Assembly (NCBI RefSeq): GCF_003731765.1
Contig: NZ_MOAL01000008.1
Location: forward strand, 434,001 to 498,000
Length of the DNA stretch: 64,000 nt
Direction of reading: 5' to 3'
Source of the DNA: Pseudomonas chlororaphis
Lineage (GTDB): Bacteria; Pseudomonadota; Gammaproteobacteria; Pseudomonadales; Pseudomonadaceae
Positions 23,239 through 31,614 of this stretch are shown in pieces (within the stretch, counting starts at the first letter, position 1; each line of letters starts with the position of its first letter). The position numbers and the translations under genes are program-made. The notes under the pieces are model-generated. The model was not told the origin of the DNA, ran no database searches, and worked only from the letters and a program-made list of their open reading frames with translations.

Positions 23239-24528
23239 TCAGATTTTTTCGCTTTGCACCTGCACGTAGAGGCTGCGCCCGGCACCGAGCCCAGCGACGA
23301 TTGCCCCCACGCCCAACACCGCGAAAATCCAGCCAACCGCGTTCCAGCCCCCGGTCCAATCATGCACCAGGCCCACCGCGAAAGGCCCCATGGACGCCAG
23401 GGTGTAGCCGAAGCCCTGGGCCATGCCCGACAGGTTGGCCGCCACATGGGTATCCCGCGAGCGCAGCACGATCAGGGTCAAGGCCAGGCTGAAGGTGCCA
23501 CCCTGGCCCAGGCCCAGCAGAATCGCCCAGCCCCACAGCCCTTCCAACGGCGCATACAGGCAGCCGAACAGGCCGCCCAGGGTCATCAGCATCACCAGCA
23601 CAATCGCCAGCCGTTGATCCTTGCCGCGGGTGGCCAGCCAGGGCGCACTCAGGGAACTGATCAGTTGCACGATCACCGAGCCCGAAAGCACCAGCCCGGC
23701 CTCGGTCGGGCTCAGGCCGCGACCGATCAGGATCGACGGCAACCAGCCAAAGACGATGTACGCCAGGGACGACTGCGTGCCCATGTACAAGGTCACTTGC
23801 CAAGCCAGGGGATCACGCAGCAAACCACGCACTCGATAGGCCGCGTGGTGGGCCCCCTGTTTGTGCCCGACCTGGGGCAACCAGAACAGCGCCGCCAGCA
23901 ACGCCGGCAGCACCCAGAAGCCCAGGCCCATGGCCCAGCTATCACCGAAGTAATGACTCAGGGGCACGCTCGCCCCGGCCGCCATGGCCGCCCCCAGGCA
24001 CAGGGCCATGGTGTAGACGCCGGTCATGGTGCCGGCTTGCTTGGCAAAGTCGCGCTTGACGATCCCCGGCAGCAACACGCCGATCACACCGATGCTGGCG
24101 CCCCCCAAGAGGCTGCCGGCAAAGACTCCGAACTCGCCCAGGGAACTGCGCAAGACAATCCCCGCGGCCAGGGTCAGCAAAATCCCCAGGACCACCCGTT
24201 CGGCGCCAAAACGCCGAGCCAGTATGGGCGCCAGCGGTGCGAACAAGCCCAGGCACAACACCGGCAACGTGGTCAGCAGGCCGGCCTTGGCCGCCGACAG
24301 CCCGAGGCTCTGGGACACGTCGCCAAGTAACGGTGACAGGCTCGAAAGCGCCGGACGCAGGTTCAAAGCCACCAGGATCAGGCCCAGCAGCAACAGCCAG
24401 CGACGGCTGATGGGCGGCGGGGTTTGCTGGGTTTGCTCGTCGTCAGCCTCGGCGTCGATCAACAACGCGTCGAGCTCAGGCGTGCGACGCACAGGGGCGG
24501 ACGGGTCAGTGGCCGGGTGATTGGGCAT
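23239..24528 (-). CDS. MFS transporter, CynX/NimT family
   Basis: A 12-helix major facilitator. About 45 hydrophilic N-terminal residues precede LLLLGLILVALNLRPALSSL, the family's conserved first helix with NLRPA. Later blocks include PLAPILARRFGAERVV between helices 2 and 3 and GMAQGFGYTLASMGPFAVG in the C half. Relatives include CynX (cyanate) and NimT (2-nitroimidazole), but the substrate cannot be read from sequence. I use ATG 24528, with GAG upstream. ATG 24552 is also in frame and would overlap the preceding regulator by 11 bases. It is likely co-transcribed with the upstream FadR-type gene. Confidence 0.85.
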   Translation of the reverse strand: MPNHPATDPSAPVRRTPELDALLIDAEADDEQTQQTPPPISRRWLLLLGLILVALNLRPALSSLSPLLGDVSQSLGLSAAKAGLLTTLPVLCLGLFAPLAPILARRFGAERVVLGILLTLAAGIVLRSSLGEFGVFAGSLLGGASIGVIGVLLPGIVKRDFAKQAGTMTGVYTMALCLGAAMAAGASVPLSHYFGDSWAMGLGFWVLPALLAALFWLPQVGHKQGAHHAAYRVRGLLRDPLAWQVTLYMGTQSSLAYIVFGWLPSILIGRGLSPTEAGLVLSGSVIVQLISSLSAPWLATRGKDQRLAIVLVMLMTLGGLFGCLYAPLEGLWGWAILLGLGQGGTFSLALTLIVLRSRDTHVAANLSGMAQGFGYTLASMGPFAVGLVHDWTGGWNAVGWIFAVLGVGAIVAGLGAGRSLYVQVQSEKI

Positions 24529-24541
24529 GGGCTTCTCGGGT

Positions 24542-25201
24542 TCAGGGTTCATTGATCAGTTGCCGGGACAGCTGCTTGGCCCGCTCCGGGTCCTGCTGCT
24601 CAACGGCATCGAGCATGTGTCGGTGCAGGTCGAACACGGCCTGCCGGCGCGGGGTGACGTGCAGGGTTTGGCGCAATTGCGCCCCGACCACACTGGAAAA
24701 GTAGCGATACAACTGGCTCAGGGTCGGGTTGTGGGCGGCATCCACCAAGCGCTGGTGAAACAGCAGGTCGCACGCGATGTAGCGCTCCAGGTCCCCGTGA
24801 AAATGCTCACTGCTGGTCGCCAGCGCGACACGCAAGGCCAGCAGGTCTTCATCGGTACGGCGCTCTGCCGCCAGGCCCACGGCCTCCACTTCAAGGATGT
24901 GGCGGGTTTCCCGGGCCTGCTCCAGGGAGCACTGGGACAGGGCCTGGAGCATGTCCAGCGGATCGGCCACCCCACGCAGGTAACTGCCGTCGCCCTGGCG
25001 AATCTCGATCAGCCCGGAAAACGCCAGCACGCGCATGGCTTCACGCACGGTATTACGGCTGATGCCCAGTTCCGCCGCCAGTTCCGGCTCGGTGGGCAGC
25101 CGCTGCCCGACCTGCCAGGTGCCGTTATTGATGCGCAGGCGCAACTGCTCCAAGGCCTGATCGACCAGGGAACGCTTAATCAGTGGAGAAGCTTCTGTCA
25201 T
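24542..25201 (-). CDS. GntR-family regulator, FadR/FCD subfamily
   Basis: The 219-residue product from ATG 25201 (MTEASPLIKRSLVDQALEQL) has an N-terminal winged helix (about residues 10-78: GQRLPTEPELAAELGISRNTVREAMRVLAFSGLIEIRQGDGSYLRG, shown only in outline) and an all-helical FCD domain (about 90-215). The FCD metal-site His residues appear in DLLFHQRLVDAAHN and LHRHMLDA. FadR-type regulators usually bind a carboxylate ligand. It lies directly upstream of the MFS gene and probably controls it. ATG 25219 is an alternative start. Confidence 0.88.
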   Translation of the reverse strand: MTEASPLIKRSLVDQALEQLRLRINNGTWQVGQRLPTEPELAAELGISRNTVREAMRVLAFSGLIEIRQGDGSYLRGVADPLDMLQALSQCSLEQARETRHILEVEAVGLAAERRTDEDLLALRVALATSSEHFHGDLERYIACDLLFHQRLVDAAHNPTLSQLYRYFSSVVGAQLRQTLHVTPRRQAVFDLHRHMLDAVEQQDPERAKQLSRQLINEP

Positions 25202-25315
25202 GTGATTTCGCCTTTTCATCCCATCATCGGATGAATTGGCCGACATGGTATTCAGCCCCTTCTGAGAGATCAACGATTTAGGCTGGAGGGGCGATCCACG
25301 GCGACTAGATAGCCG

Positions 25316-25344
25316 TTGATAAAAAAACCCTTTAAGGGTAGTTT
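25316..25344 (+). promoter_or_regulatory. mqsRA promoter with operator palindrome in the spacer
   Basis: TTGATA (25316-25321) is a five-of-six -35. After exactly 17 bases comes TAGTTT (25339-25344), a weaker -10. The palindrome ACCCTT-T-AAGGGT (25327-25339) fills the spacer, where a repressor would block polymerase. MqsA of E. coli binds an AACCT...AGGTT palindrome in its own promoter, so this is the likely autoregulatory site. Confidence 0.65.
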
Positions 25345-25366
25345 CAATTCCGCCAGAAGGTGTCTT

Positions 25367-25678
25367 ATGGAAAAGACCACACCGCACCACGCCCTATCGG
25401 TCGTCAAGGCAGAGGTCATTCGGCTCGGTGCAAAAGCCTTCACCGTCAGTGCCATGGATGGAGGGCGGCGACTGGATCTGAGCCTCAAGCAAATGTTGCG
25501 CATCATCGACAATCTGCAGAGGCACATGTTTTACAAATCAATGACCACCTACGCCGACCCTCGAGTCTGGCAAGACGTCTATCACGTCGAAACACTCGGC
25601 AGAGCGCTCTACATCAAAGTGACTTACCGCCCAGACGCTGGCGCCCCCGTGATTTCCTTCAAGGAGAAAACCCAGTGA
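25367..25678 (+). CDS. mqsR: MqsR-type mRNA interferase toxin
   Basis: MqsR is a ribosome-independent RNase of the RelE fold that cuts mRNA at GCU in E. coli. The 103-residue product begins MEKTTPHHALSVVKAEVIRL. It keeps the E. coli MqsR landmarks FYKSMTTYADPRVWQDVYH (catalytic Lys, Gln and Tyr region) and the C-terminal SFKEK. AGAAGG at 25355-25360 precedes the ATG by 6 bases. The toxin precedes the antitoxin, as in E. coli and unlike most toxin-antitoxin pairs. Its stop overlaps the antitoxin start in GTGA. Confidence 0.93.
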   Translation: MEKTTPHHALSVVKAEVIRLGAKAFTVSAMDGGRRLDLSLKQMLRIIDNLQRHMFYKSMTTYADPRVWQDVYHVETLGRALYIKVTYRPDAGAPVISFKEKTQ

Positions 25679-26154
25679 ACACCCAACAATGCATGAGCTG
25701 TGGCGCTCCGGAAGGCATGCTGCCGTTCGTCGACCGCGACCTCAGCATCGACTTCAAGCACGTGACTCGCCTGGTGCCCAAGCTGACCGGCTGGGCATGC
25801 CAGGTTTGCGGCGAAATGGAGCTCGATGGCAACAGCGCCGAACGCTACGCCGCTGCCGGTGACCAGTTGCTGATCGACGTCCGCCAGCACATCGCCACCG
25901 ACATAAAGCGCATCCGCCGCAAACTGCACCTCTCTCAGAAAGAGGCGGTCCGGTTGCTTTCCGGCGGCGGGCACAACGCCTTCTCCCGCTATGAGCGCGC
26001 TGACGTCAGCGTGCCCCAACCGCTGTACATGCTGATGCGCCTGCTGGATCGTCACCCGCACCTGATGCAAGACGTGCGCGCACTCAGCGAAGCCCCATCA
26101 GCGCCCACCACGCGCGCGGAGCCCCCAACGCCCCTGCGGGCCGCGGGCAACTGA
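25675..26154 (+). CDS. mqsA: MqsA-type antitoxin and transcriptional repressor
   Basis: MqsA neutralises MqsR with a zinc-binding N domain and represses the operon with a C-terminal HTH. The 159-residue product from GTG 25675 has two Cys pairs, CMSCG (residues 6-9) and CQVCG (about 43-46), as zinc ligands. The HTH is RRKLHLSQKEAVRLLSGGG followed by NAFSRYERADVSVPQPL, matching the E. coli recognition helix with its Asn and Arg. AAGGAG lies 8 bases before the GTG. A Pro/Ala-rich tail of about 25 residues extends beyond the E. coli protein. Confidence 0.93.
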   Translation: MNTQQCMSCGAPEGMLPFVDRDLSIDFKHVTRLVPKLTGWACQVCGEMELDGNSAERYAAAGDQLLIDVRQHIATDIKRIRRKLHLSQKEAVRLLSGGGHNAFSRYERADVSVPQPLYMLMRLLDRHPHLMQDVRALSEAPSAPTTRAEPPTPLRAAGN

Positions 26155-26168
26155 AACCCCAGGCAAAA

Positions 26169-26195
26169 ATAAACCCGGAACCAGTCCGGGTTTAT
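26169..26195. terminator. Bidirectional terminator between mqsA and aapP
   Basis: AAACCCGGA (26171-26179) pairs perfectly with TCCGGGTTT (26185-26193) around ACCAG, flanked by A-rich and T-rich ends. It serves both the rightward mqsRA and the leftward aap operon. Confidence 0.8.
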
Positions 26196-26220
26196 CGTCA
26201 GTGCAAAGCCGGCATCAGGA

Positions 26221-26985
26221 TCAATGCAGGATCTGGCTGAGGAACAGCTTGGTGCGTTCGTTCTGTGGGTTGTCGAAGAAGTCGTTCGGCGCAGCCTGTT
26301 CGACGATCTCGCCCTTGTCCATGAAGATCACACGGTTGGCCACGGTGCGCGCAAAACCCATTTCGTGGGTGACACACAACATGGTCATGCCGTCTTCAGC
26401 CAAGCCGATCATGGTGTCCAGCACCTCTTTCACCATCTCCGGGTCGAGCGCCGAAGTCGGTTCGTCGAAGAGCATGATTTTCGGCTTCATGCACAAGGCA
26501 CGGGCGATCGCCACACGCTGCTGCTGGCCACCGGAAAGCTGGCCCGGGAACTTGTTGGCCTGCTCCGGGATGCGCACGCGCTCCAGGTAGTGCATGGCAA
26601 TTTCCTCAGCCTGGCGCTTGGGCATCTTGCGTACCCACATCGGCGCCAGGGTGCAGTTCTGCAGAATGGTCAGGTGCGGGAACAGGTTGAAGTGCTGGAA
26701 CACCATGCCGACTTCACGGCGGATCGCTTCGATCTGCTTGAGGTCGTTGGTCAGCTCCACACCGTCCACCACGATCCGGCCCTGCTGGTGTTCTTCCAGG
26801 CGGTTGAGGCAGCGGATGGTGGTGGATTTACCGGAACCCGACGGCCCGCACAGGACGATACGCTCGCCCTGGGTGACGTTGAGGTTGATGTCTTTCAACA
26901 CGTGGAACTGGCCGTACCACTTGTTCACGCCCTGCATCTGAATAATGCCTTCAGAGCCCACAGGCTTTTTGTTCGCTTCACTCAT
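26221..26985 (-). CDS. aapP: Amino-acid ABC transporter ATP-binding protein
   Basis: This is the ATPase of a polar-amino-acid importer on the cytoplasmic face. The 254-residue product from ATG 26985 contains Walker A GPSGSGKST, the Q-loop region VFQHFNLFPHLTI, the signature LSGGQQQRVAIARALC, Walker B IMLFDEPTSALDP and the switch His in CVTHEMGFA. AGGAG lies 7 bases upstream; GTG 26988 is in frame but too close to it. It is the last gene of the leftward aapJQMP cluster, 27 bases after aapM. Confidence 0.94.
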   Translation of the reverse strand: MSEANKKPVGSEGIIQMQGVNKWYGQFHVLKDINLNVTQGERIVLCGPSGSGKSTTIRCLNRLEEHQQGRIVVDGVELTNDLKQIEAIRREVGMVFQHFNLFPHLTILQNCTLAPMWVRKMPKRQAEEIAMHYLERVRIPEQANKFPGQLSGGQQQRVAIARALCMKPKIMLFDEPTSALDPEMVKEVLDTMIGLAEDGMTMLCVTHEMGFARTVANRVIFMDKGEIVEQAAPNDFFDNPQNERTKLFLSQILH

Positions 26986-27012
26986 CACAAAACTCCTAAA
27001 TTAGGCAGCGGC

Positions 27013-28110
27013 TCAGCGCTTGTGGCCTGTGTCCAACTTACGCTCCAGATGCATGGAGTAGCGGGACATACCAAAACAGAAAATCCAGAACACCAGGGCA
27101 GCGAAGACGTAGCCTTCGGTGGCCATGCCCAGCCATTTAGGGTCGGCGGCGGCTTGCTTGACGCTGTTGAGCAGGTCGAACAGGCCGATGATGATCACCA
27201 GGCTGGTGTCCTTGAACAGAGCGATAAAGGTGTTGACGATCCCCGGGATCACCAGCTTCAGGGCCTGCGGCAGAATCACCAGGCCCATGCTGCGCCAGTA
27301 GCCCAGGCCCATGGCCGCAGCGGCTTCGTACTGGCCTTTGGGGATGGCTTGCAGGCCGCCCCGCACCACTTCAGCCACGTAGGCCGACTGGAACAGGATC
27401 ACCCCGATCAGGGCCCGCAACAGCTTGTCGAAGTTCATGCCTTCGGGCAGGAACAACGGCAGCATCACCGAGGACATGAACAGCACGGTAATCAGCGGTA
27501 CGCCGCGCCAGAACTCGATGAAGGTCACGCAGACCACGCGAATCGCCGGCATGTTCGAACGTCGTCCCAGGGCCAGCACGATCCCCAGTGGCAAGGCACC
27601 GGCGATGCCCACGGTGGCAATCACCAGGGTCAGCATCAGGCCGCCCCATTGGCTGGTCGCCACGGCGCTCAGGCCGAACACGCCGCCGTGCAGCAGGCAC
27701 CAGGAAATGATCGGGTACAGCACCAGGAAGCTCAGCCCGTACACCGCTTTACGCGGGAAGCGCGAGATGAACAACGGCGCCACGCCAACCACCGCCAGCC
27801 ACACGGTCAGGTCCACGCGCCAGCGCATGTCCGCCGGGTAGTAGCCATACATGAACTGGCCGAAGCGTTGCTGGATGAACACCCAGCAGGCGCCCTCCTT
27901 GGTGCAATCGGCGCGGGTGGTGCCGACCCAGTTGGCATCGATGATCGCCCACTGCAGGATCGGCGGGATCACCAGGTAAATCAGGTAGAACGCGAACAGG
28001 GTCAGCAGGGTGTTGATCCAGCTGGAGAACATGTTGGCGCGCATCCACGCCACCACGCCGATACTGCGGCTCGGTGGGGGCATGTCGGGTTTGAAAGTAT
28101 GAGTCGTCAT
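27013..28110 (-). CDS. aapM: Amino-acid ABC transporter permease AapM
   Basis: A 365-residue inner-membrane permease of the His/Glu/Gln/Arg/opine type. The helices are mostly N-terminal and central; the conserved coupling (EAA) loop is EVVRGGLQAIPKGQYEAAAAMGLG. A soluble insert at about residues 65-130 (IDANWVGTTRADCTKEGACW) is characteristic of the long AapQ/AapM permeases. It forms the channel with AapQ. It starts 10 bases downstream of aapQ. Confidence 0.93.
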   Translation of the reverse strand: MTTHTFKPDMPPPSRSIGVVAWMRANMFSSWINTLLTLFAFYLIYLVIPPILQWAIIDANWVGTTRADCTKEGACWVFIQQRFGQFMYGYYPADMRWRVDLTVWLAVVGVAPLFISRFPRKAVYGLSFLVLYPIISWCLLHGGVFGLSAVATSQWGGLMLTLVIATVGIAGALPLGIVLALGRRSNMPAIRVVCVTFIEFWRGVPLITVLFMSSVMLPLFLPEGMNFDKLLRALIGVILFQSAYVAEVVRGGLQAIPKGQYEAAAAMGLGYWRSMGLVILPQALKLVIPGIVNTFIALFKDTSLVIIIGLFDLLNSVKQAAADPKWLGMATEGYVFAALVFWIFCFGMSRYSMHLERKLDTGHKR

Positions 28111-28120
28111 GGGCGCTTCC

Positions 28121-29302
28121 TCACCGCTCGATCAGCGCAATGCGCTTGTTGTACCAGTTCATCAGCAGGGAAATGCTGATACTGATCGCCAGGTACACGC
28201 TCATGGTGATGGCAATGACTTCGATGGCTTGACCGGTCTGGTTGAGTACCGTGCCGGCAAACAGCGAAACCATTTCCGGGTAACCGATACCGGCCGCCAG
28301 CGAGGAGTTCTTCGCCAGGTTCAGGTATTGGCTGGTCAGGGGCGGAATGATCACCCGCAGCGCCTGAGGAATGATCACCTTGCGCAGGGTCGGGCCGTTG
28401 CGCAGCCCCAGGGAGCGGGCGGCCTCGGTCTGGCCATGGCTCACCGACTTGATCCCAGAACGCACGATCTCGGCGATAAACGCCGCGGTGTAGACGGTCA
28501 GGGCCAGCGTCAGGGCCAGCAGTTCAGGGATCAGCACCCAGCCGCCGACAAAGTTGAAGCCGGCCAGTTTCGGCAGTTCCCAGTGCAGCGGGGCACCGAA
28601 GATCAGGGCACACAGCGCCGGAATCACCAGGAACAGCGCCAGGCTGGTCCAGAACTTGTGAAACGGCACGCCGGTGGCTTCAAAACGCTTGTTGGCCCAG
28701 CGGCACATCAGGACGATGGCGACAATCGCCAACACGATGCTCACCACAAATGGCCAGAAGCCTTCAGCCGCCTGGGCGGCCGGCATATTCAAGCCACGGC
28801 TGCTGACAAAGAAGGTGTCGCCGAAGTTATGGCTGTTGCGCGGCCCCGGCATGGTCAGGAACACCGCGAAGTACCAGAACAGAATCTGCAGCAGCGGCGG
28901 GATATTGCGGAAGACTTCCACATACACCGTGGCCAGCTTGCTGATGATCCAGTTCTGCGACAGCCGCGCCACACCGATGATGAACCCCAGAATGGTCGCC
29001 AGAATCACGCCGATAACGGTCACCAACAAGGTGTTGAGCAGCCCGATCACAAACACCCGCGCGTAGCTGTCCGCTTCGGTGTAGGCAATCAGGTGTTGAG
29101 CGATGCCGAAGCCGGCGCTGCGCTCAAGAAAATCGAAACCCGAGGTGATACCCCGGTGCTGGAGGTTGGTTTGAGTGTTGTTGAACAGAAACCAGCCCAG
29201 CGAGATCACCGCCACGATGGTGATGATCTGGAATAACCAGGCACGCACTCGTGGATCGCTGAGACTGAGCCTCTGCTTTGGTGCGCCGATAGAATTTTGC
29301 AT
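28121..29302 (-). CDS. aapQ: Amino-acid ABC transporter permease AapQ
   Basis: A 393-residue permease and partner of AapM. Visible blocks: first membrane segment AWLFQIITIVAVISLGWFLF; then GLLNTLLVTVIGVILATILGF, VEVFRNIPPLLQILFWYF, and the coupling loop EIVRSGIKSVSHGQTEAARSLGL. The long variant with about eight helices is typical of the general L-amino-acid (Aap) system. A stable hairpin separates it from aapJ upstream. Confidence 0.93.
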   Translation of the reverse strand: MQNSIGAPKQRLSLSDPRVRAWLFQIITIVAVISLGWFLFNNTQTNLQHRGITSGFDFLERSAGFGIAQHLIAYTEADSYARVFVIGLLNTLLVTVIGVILATILGFIIGVARLSQNWIISKLATVYVEVFRNIPPLLQILFWYFAVFLTMPGPRNSHNFGDTFFVSSRGLNMPAAQAAEGFWPFVVSIVLAIVAIVLMCRWANKRFEATGVPFHKFWTSLALFLVIPALCALIFGAPLHWELPKLAGFNFVGGWVLIPELLALTLALTVYTAAFIAEIVRSGIKSVSHGQTEAARSLGLRNGPTLRKVIIPQALRVIIPPLTSQYLNLAKNSSLAAGIGYPEMVSLFAGTVLNQTGQAIEVIAITMSVYLAISISISLLMNWYNKRIALIER

Positions 29303-29331
29303 GAAGTGCCCCAGGAATAATGGAACAGAAC

Positions 29332-29360
29332 ATCACCCGGCGGTTGGCCCGCCGGGTGAT
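29332..29360 (-). other. Intercistronic hairpin between aapJ and aapQ
   Basis: ATCACCCGGCGG and CCGCCGGGTGAT form a perfect 12-bp stem with a five-base loop, just after the aapJ stop. There is no U-run on the minus strand. It therefore looks like a stabilising or attenuating hairpin that would let the binding-protein message outnumber the permease message. Confidence 0.7.
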
Positions 29361-29367
29361 AGGACCA

Positions 29368-30396
29368 TCAGCGCACAGGTGGTGCGTATTGGATGCCGCC
29401 GTTGTTCCACAGCGCATTCAGGCCGCGGTCGATGGCCAGTGGAGTGCTCTTGCCGAGGTTCTTCTCGAACACTTCACCGTAGTTACCCACTTGCTTGACG
29501 ATCTGTACGACCCAGTCCTTCGGCAGTTTCAGATCCTTGCCGTATTCACCGTCAGCACCCAGCAGACGAGCAACGTCAGGGTTTTTGGTGGACTTGGCTT
29601 CAGCTTCAACGTTCTTCGAGGTCACGCCCGCTTCTTCAGCGTTGAGCATGGCGAACAGGGTCCACTTGACGATGCTGAACCACTCTTCGTCGCCTTTACG
29701 CACCACTGGGCCCAGAGGCTCTTTGGAGATGGTTTCCGGCAGTACCACGTAGTCGGTCGGGGTCGCCAGCTTGCTGCGTTGTGCGTAGAGCTGGGATTTG
29801 TCGGAGGTCAGCACGTCGCAACGACCGGATTCCAGCGACTTGGCGCTTTCATCGGAGGTGTCGAAGGTGATCGGGGTGTATTTCAGGCCGTTGCCACGGA
29901 AGTAGTCGGAAACGTTCAGCTCAGTGGTGGTGCCGGCTTGAATGCAGATGGTCGCGCCGTCCAGCTCTTTGGCACTTTTGACGCCCAGCTTGTTGTTCAC
30001 CAGGAAGCCGATGCCGTCGTAGTAAGTCACGCCGGCAAACACCAGGCCCATGCCCGAATCACGGGAGCTGGTCCAGGTGGTGTTACGCGACAGCACGTCG
30101 ACTTCGCCCGACTGCAGCGCGGTGAAGCGCTCTTTGGCGTTCAACTGGCTGAACTTGACCTTGGTCGCGTCACCGAAAACAGCGGCGGCCACAGCGCGGC
30201 AGACGTCGGCGTCGATGCCGAGAATCTTGCCCGAGGCGTCCGGTACCGAGAAGCCCGGCAGACCGTCGCTCACGCCACATTGCACAAAGCCTTTCTTCTG
30301 CACTGCATCCAGGGTCGCACCCGCCTGTGCGAAGCCGCTCATACCGAGTACCGCGGCTGCCGTCACGACTGCCAGGGTGGATTTCAACATCTTCAT
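29368..30396 (-). CDS. aapJ: Periplasmic amino-acid-binding protein of the Aap transporter
   Basis: A 342-residue type-3 solute-binding protein. The signal peptide is MKMLKSTLAVVTAAAVLGMSGFAQA (residues 1-25), followed by GATLDAVQKKGFVQCGVSDG, ADVCRAVAAAVFGDATKVKF and NTTWTSSRDSGMGLVFAGVTYYDG, which are typical of the general L-amino-acid (AapJ/BztA) subclass. It captures amino acids in the periplasm and delivers them to AapQM. It is first in its operon and diverges from the esterase gene. AGGTTTGAATGAAG gives a suitable ribosome site. Confidence 0.94.
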   Translation of the reverse strand: MKMLKSTLAVVTAAAVLGMSGFAQAGATLDAVQKKGFVQCGVSDGLPGFSVPDASGKILGIDADVCRAVAAAVFGDATKVKFSQLNAKERFTALQSGEVDVLSRNTTWTSSRDSGMGLVFAGVTYYDGIGFLVNNKLGVKSAKELDGATICIQAGTTTELNVSDYFRGNGLKYTPITFDTSDESAKSLESGRCDVLTSDKSQLYAQRSKLATPTDYVVLPETISKEPLGPVVRKGDEEWFSIVKWTLFAMLNAEEAGVTSKNVEAEAKSTKNPDVARLLGADGEYGKDLKLPKDWVVQIVKQVGNYGEVFEKNLGKSTPLAIDRGLNALWNNGGIQYAPPVR

Positions 30397-30861
30397 TCAA
30401 ACCTCCAGTTTGCTCTTGTTGTGTCGGAGCTTGAGTCCTGCCGCACCCTTATGAGGCGCTGTTGACCCTCGTTGGCTTTTTTTAGGGTCAAGCGGCGTAA
30501 GACCTTCGCTATGAGTCTAGTAGGAGAAATCCACGTAATGGCCTACCTACATCTCACCAATTGGCCGAACGGGCTGTAGCCCTTTCATGTTCGCAAAGCC
30601 CGTAGCGGCCATTGGCGAACGTCCATCACCAGATTCTTGCTATCCCACAGCCAGCGGTAGCCTGATAGTGTTACCGCCGTGGGGAAGTGCAATCACTTCG
30701 GTTTTCCCATAGCAAAGCCCGTACCACAGTTGTCGCTAAAGCGTTTCAGCCAACGGTCAATAGCAAAACTTTCAACCGTGCGACATCTTCTTCACTGATC
30801 AAACAGGCGCGCCCTTTAATCACGCACTCAATAGGCGCGCACGCACACAAATGGAGCGACC
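30397..30861. promoter_or_regulatory. aapJ/esterase divergent regulatory region
   Basis: There are 465 bases without a credible gene. TGGCC-GA-ACGGGCT (30562-30575) and AGCCCGT-AGC-GGCCA (30597-30611) form a 12-bp imperfect hairpin. GCAAAGCCCGTA occurs twice as a direct repeat (30593-30604 and 30712-30723). These could be operator sites or the structure of an unannotated RNA. I found no consensus sigma70 or sigma54 promoter that I would defend. Confidence 0.5.
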
Positions 30862-31518
30862 ATGACCGAGCCCTTGATTCTTCAGCCCAGCAAGCCCGCA
30901 GACGCCTGTGTGATCTGGCTGCACGGCCTGGGAGCCGACAAATACGACTTCCTTCCGGTGGCCGAGGCGCTGCAGGAAAGTTTGCTCAGCACCCGCTTCG
31001 TGCTGCCCCAGGCGCCGACTCGCGCGGTCACGGTGAATGGCGGATATGCCATGCCCAGCTGGTACGACATTTTGGCCATGAGCCCGGCTCGCGCGATCAA
31101 TCGAGAGCAGCTTGATGAATCGGCTGAAGGCCTGGTCAGATTGATCGAAGAACAACGCGCCAGCGGAATAGACGCCTCGCGCATTTTCCTCGCCGGTTTT
31201 TCCCAGGGTGGCGCGGTGGTCCTGCACACCGCCTTCCTGCAATGGCAAGGCCCGTTGGGTGGCGTACTTGCCCTGTCCACTTACGCACCGACCTTCAGTG
31301 ACGAACTGCAACTTTCGGCCAGCCAACAGCGGATTCCGGTGTTGAGCCTGCACGGCCAGTACGACGAGGTGGTGCAGAACGCCATGGGACGCACCGCATA
31401 TGAGTACTTGAAGCAGCATGGTGTCACCGTGACATGGCAGGAATACCCAATGGGCCACGAGGTGTTACCCGAAGAAATCCGCGACATCAGTGCCTGGCTG
31501 AGCGAGCGTTTGCGCTAA
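30862..31518 (+). CDS. estB: Alpha/beta-hydrolase carboxylesterase, phospholipase/carboxylesterase family
   Basis: The 218-residue cytoplasmic protein begins MTEPLILQPSKPADACVIWL. It has the oxyanion region HGLGADKYDF, the nucleophile elbow GFSQGG, the acid in HGQYDEVV and the His in PMGHEVLPEE. It closely resembles the characterised P. fluorescens carboxylesterase EstB, which hydrolyses short-chain esters; the family also includes acyl-protein thioesterases. It lies between aapJ and rhlB, as in P. aeruginosa. Confidence 0.92.
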   Translation: MTEPLILQPSKPADACVIWLHGLGADKYDFLPVAEALQESLLSTRFVLPQAPTRAVTVNGGYAMPSWYDILAMSPARAINREQLDESAEGLVRLIEEQRASGIDASRIFLAGFSQGGAVVLHTAFLQWQGPLGGVLALSTYAPTFSDELQLSASQQRIPVLSLHGQYDEVVQNAMGRTAYEYLKQHGVTVTWQEYPMGHEVLPEEIRDISAWLSERLR

Positions 31519-31614
31519 AAGCGCAACTTGCCAGCGTCCCGCGTCCAACACACTACGCCGCGCCCGATTCTTGCATTACACTGCCCGGCGTACATTCCTT
31601 AACCAATTGATGAG

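Noticed and set aside
22468..24330. A 620-codon rightward frame across the GIY-YIG, NTF2-like and MFS genes
   Set aside because: It is antisense to three recognisable genes and Gln/His-rich without any domain.
30430..30445. Possible sigma54 promoter for aapJ (GG-N10-GC on the minus strand)
   Set aside because: Only the GG/GC core and GGCA fit; the -12 side lacks TTGC, so the match is no better than chance.
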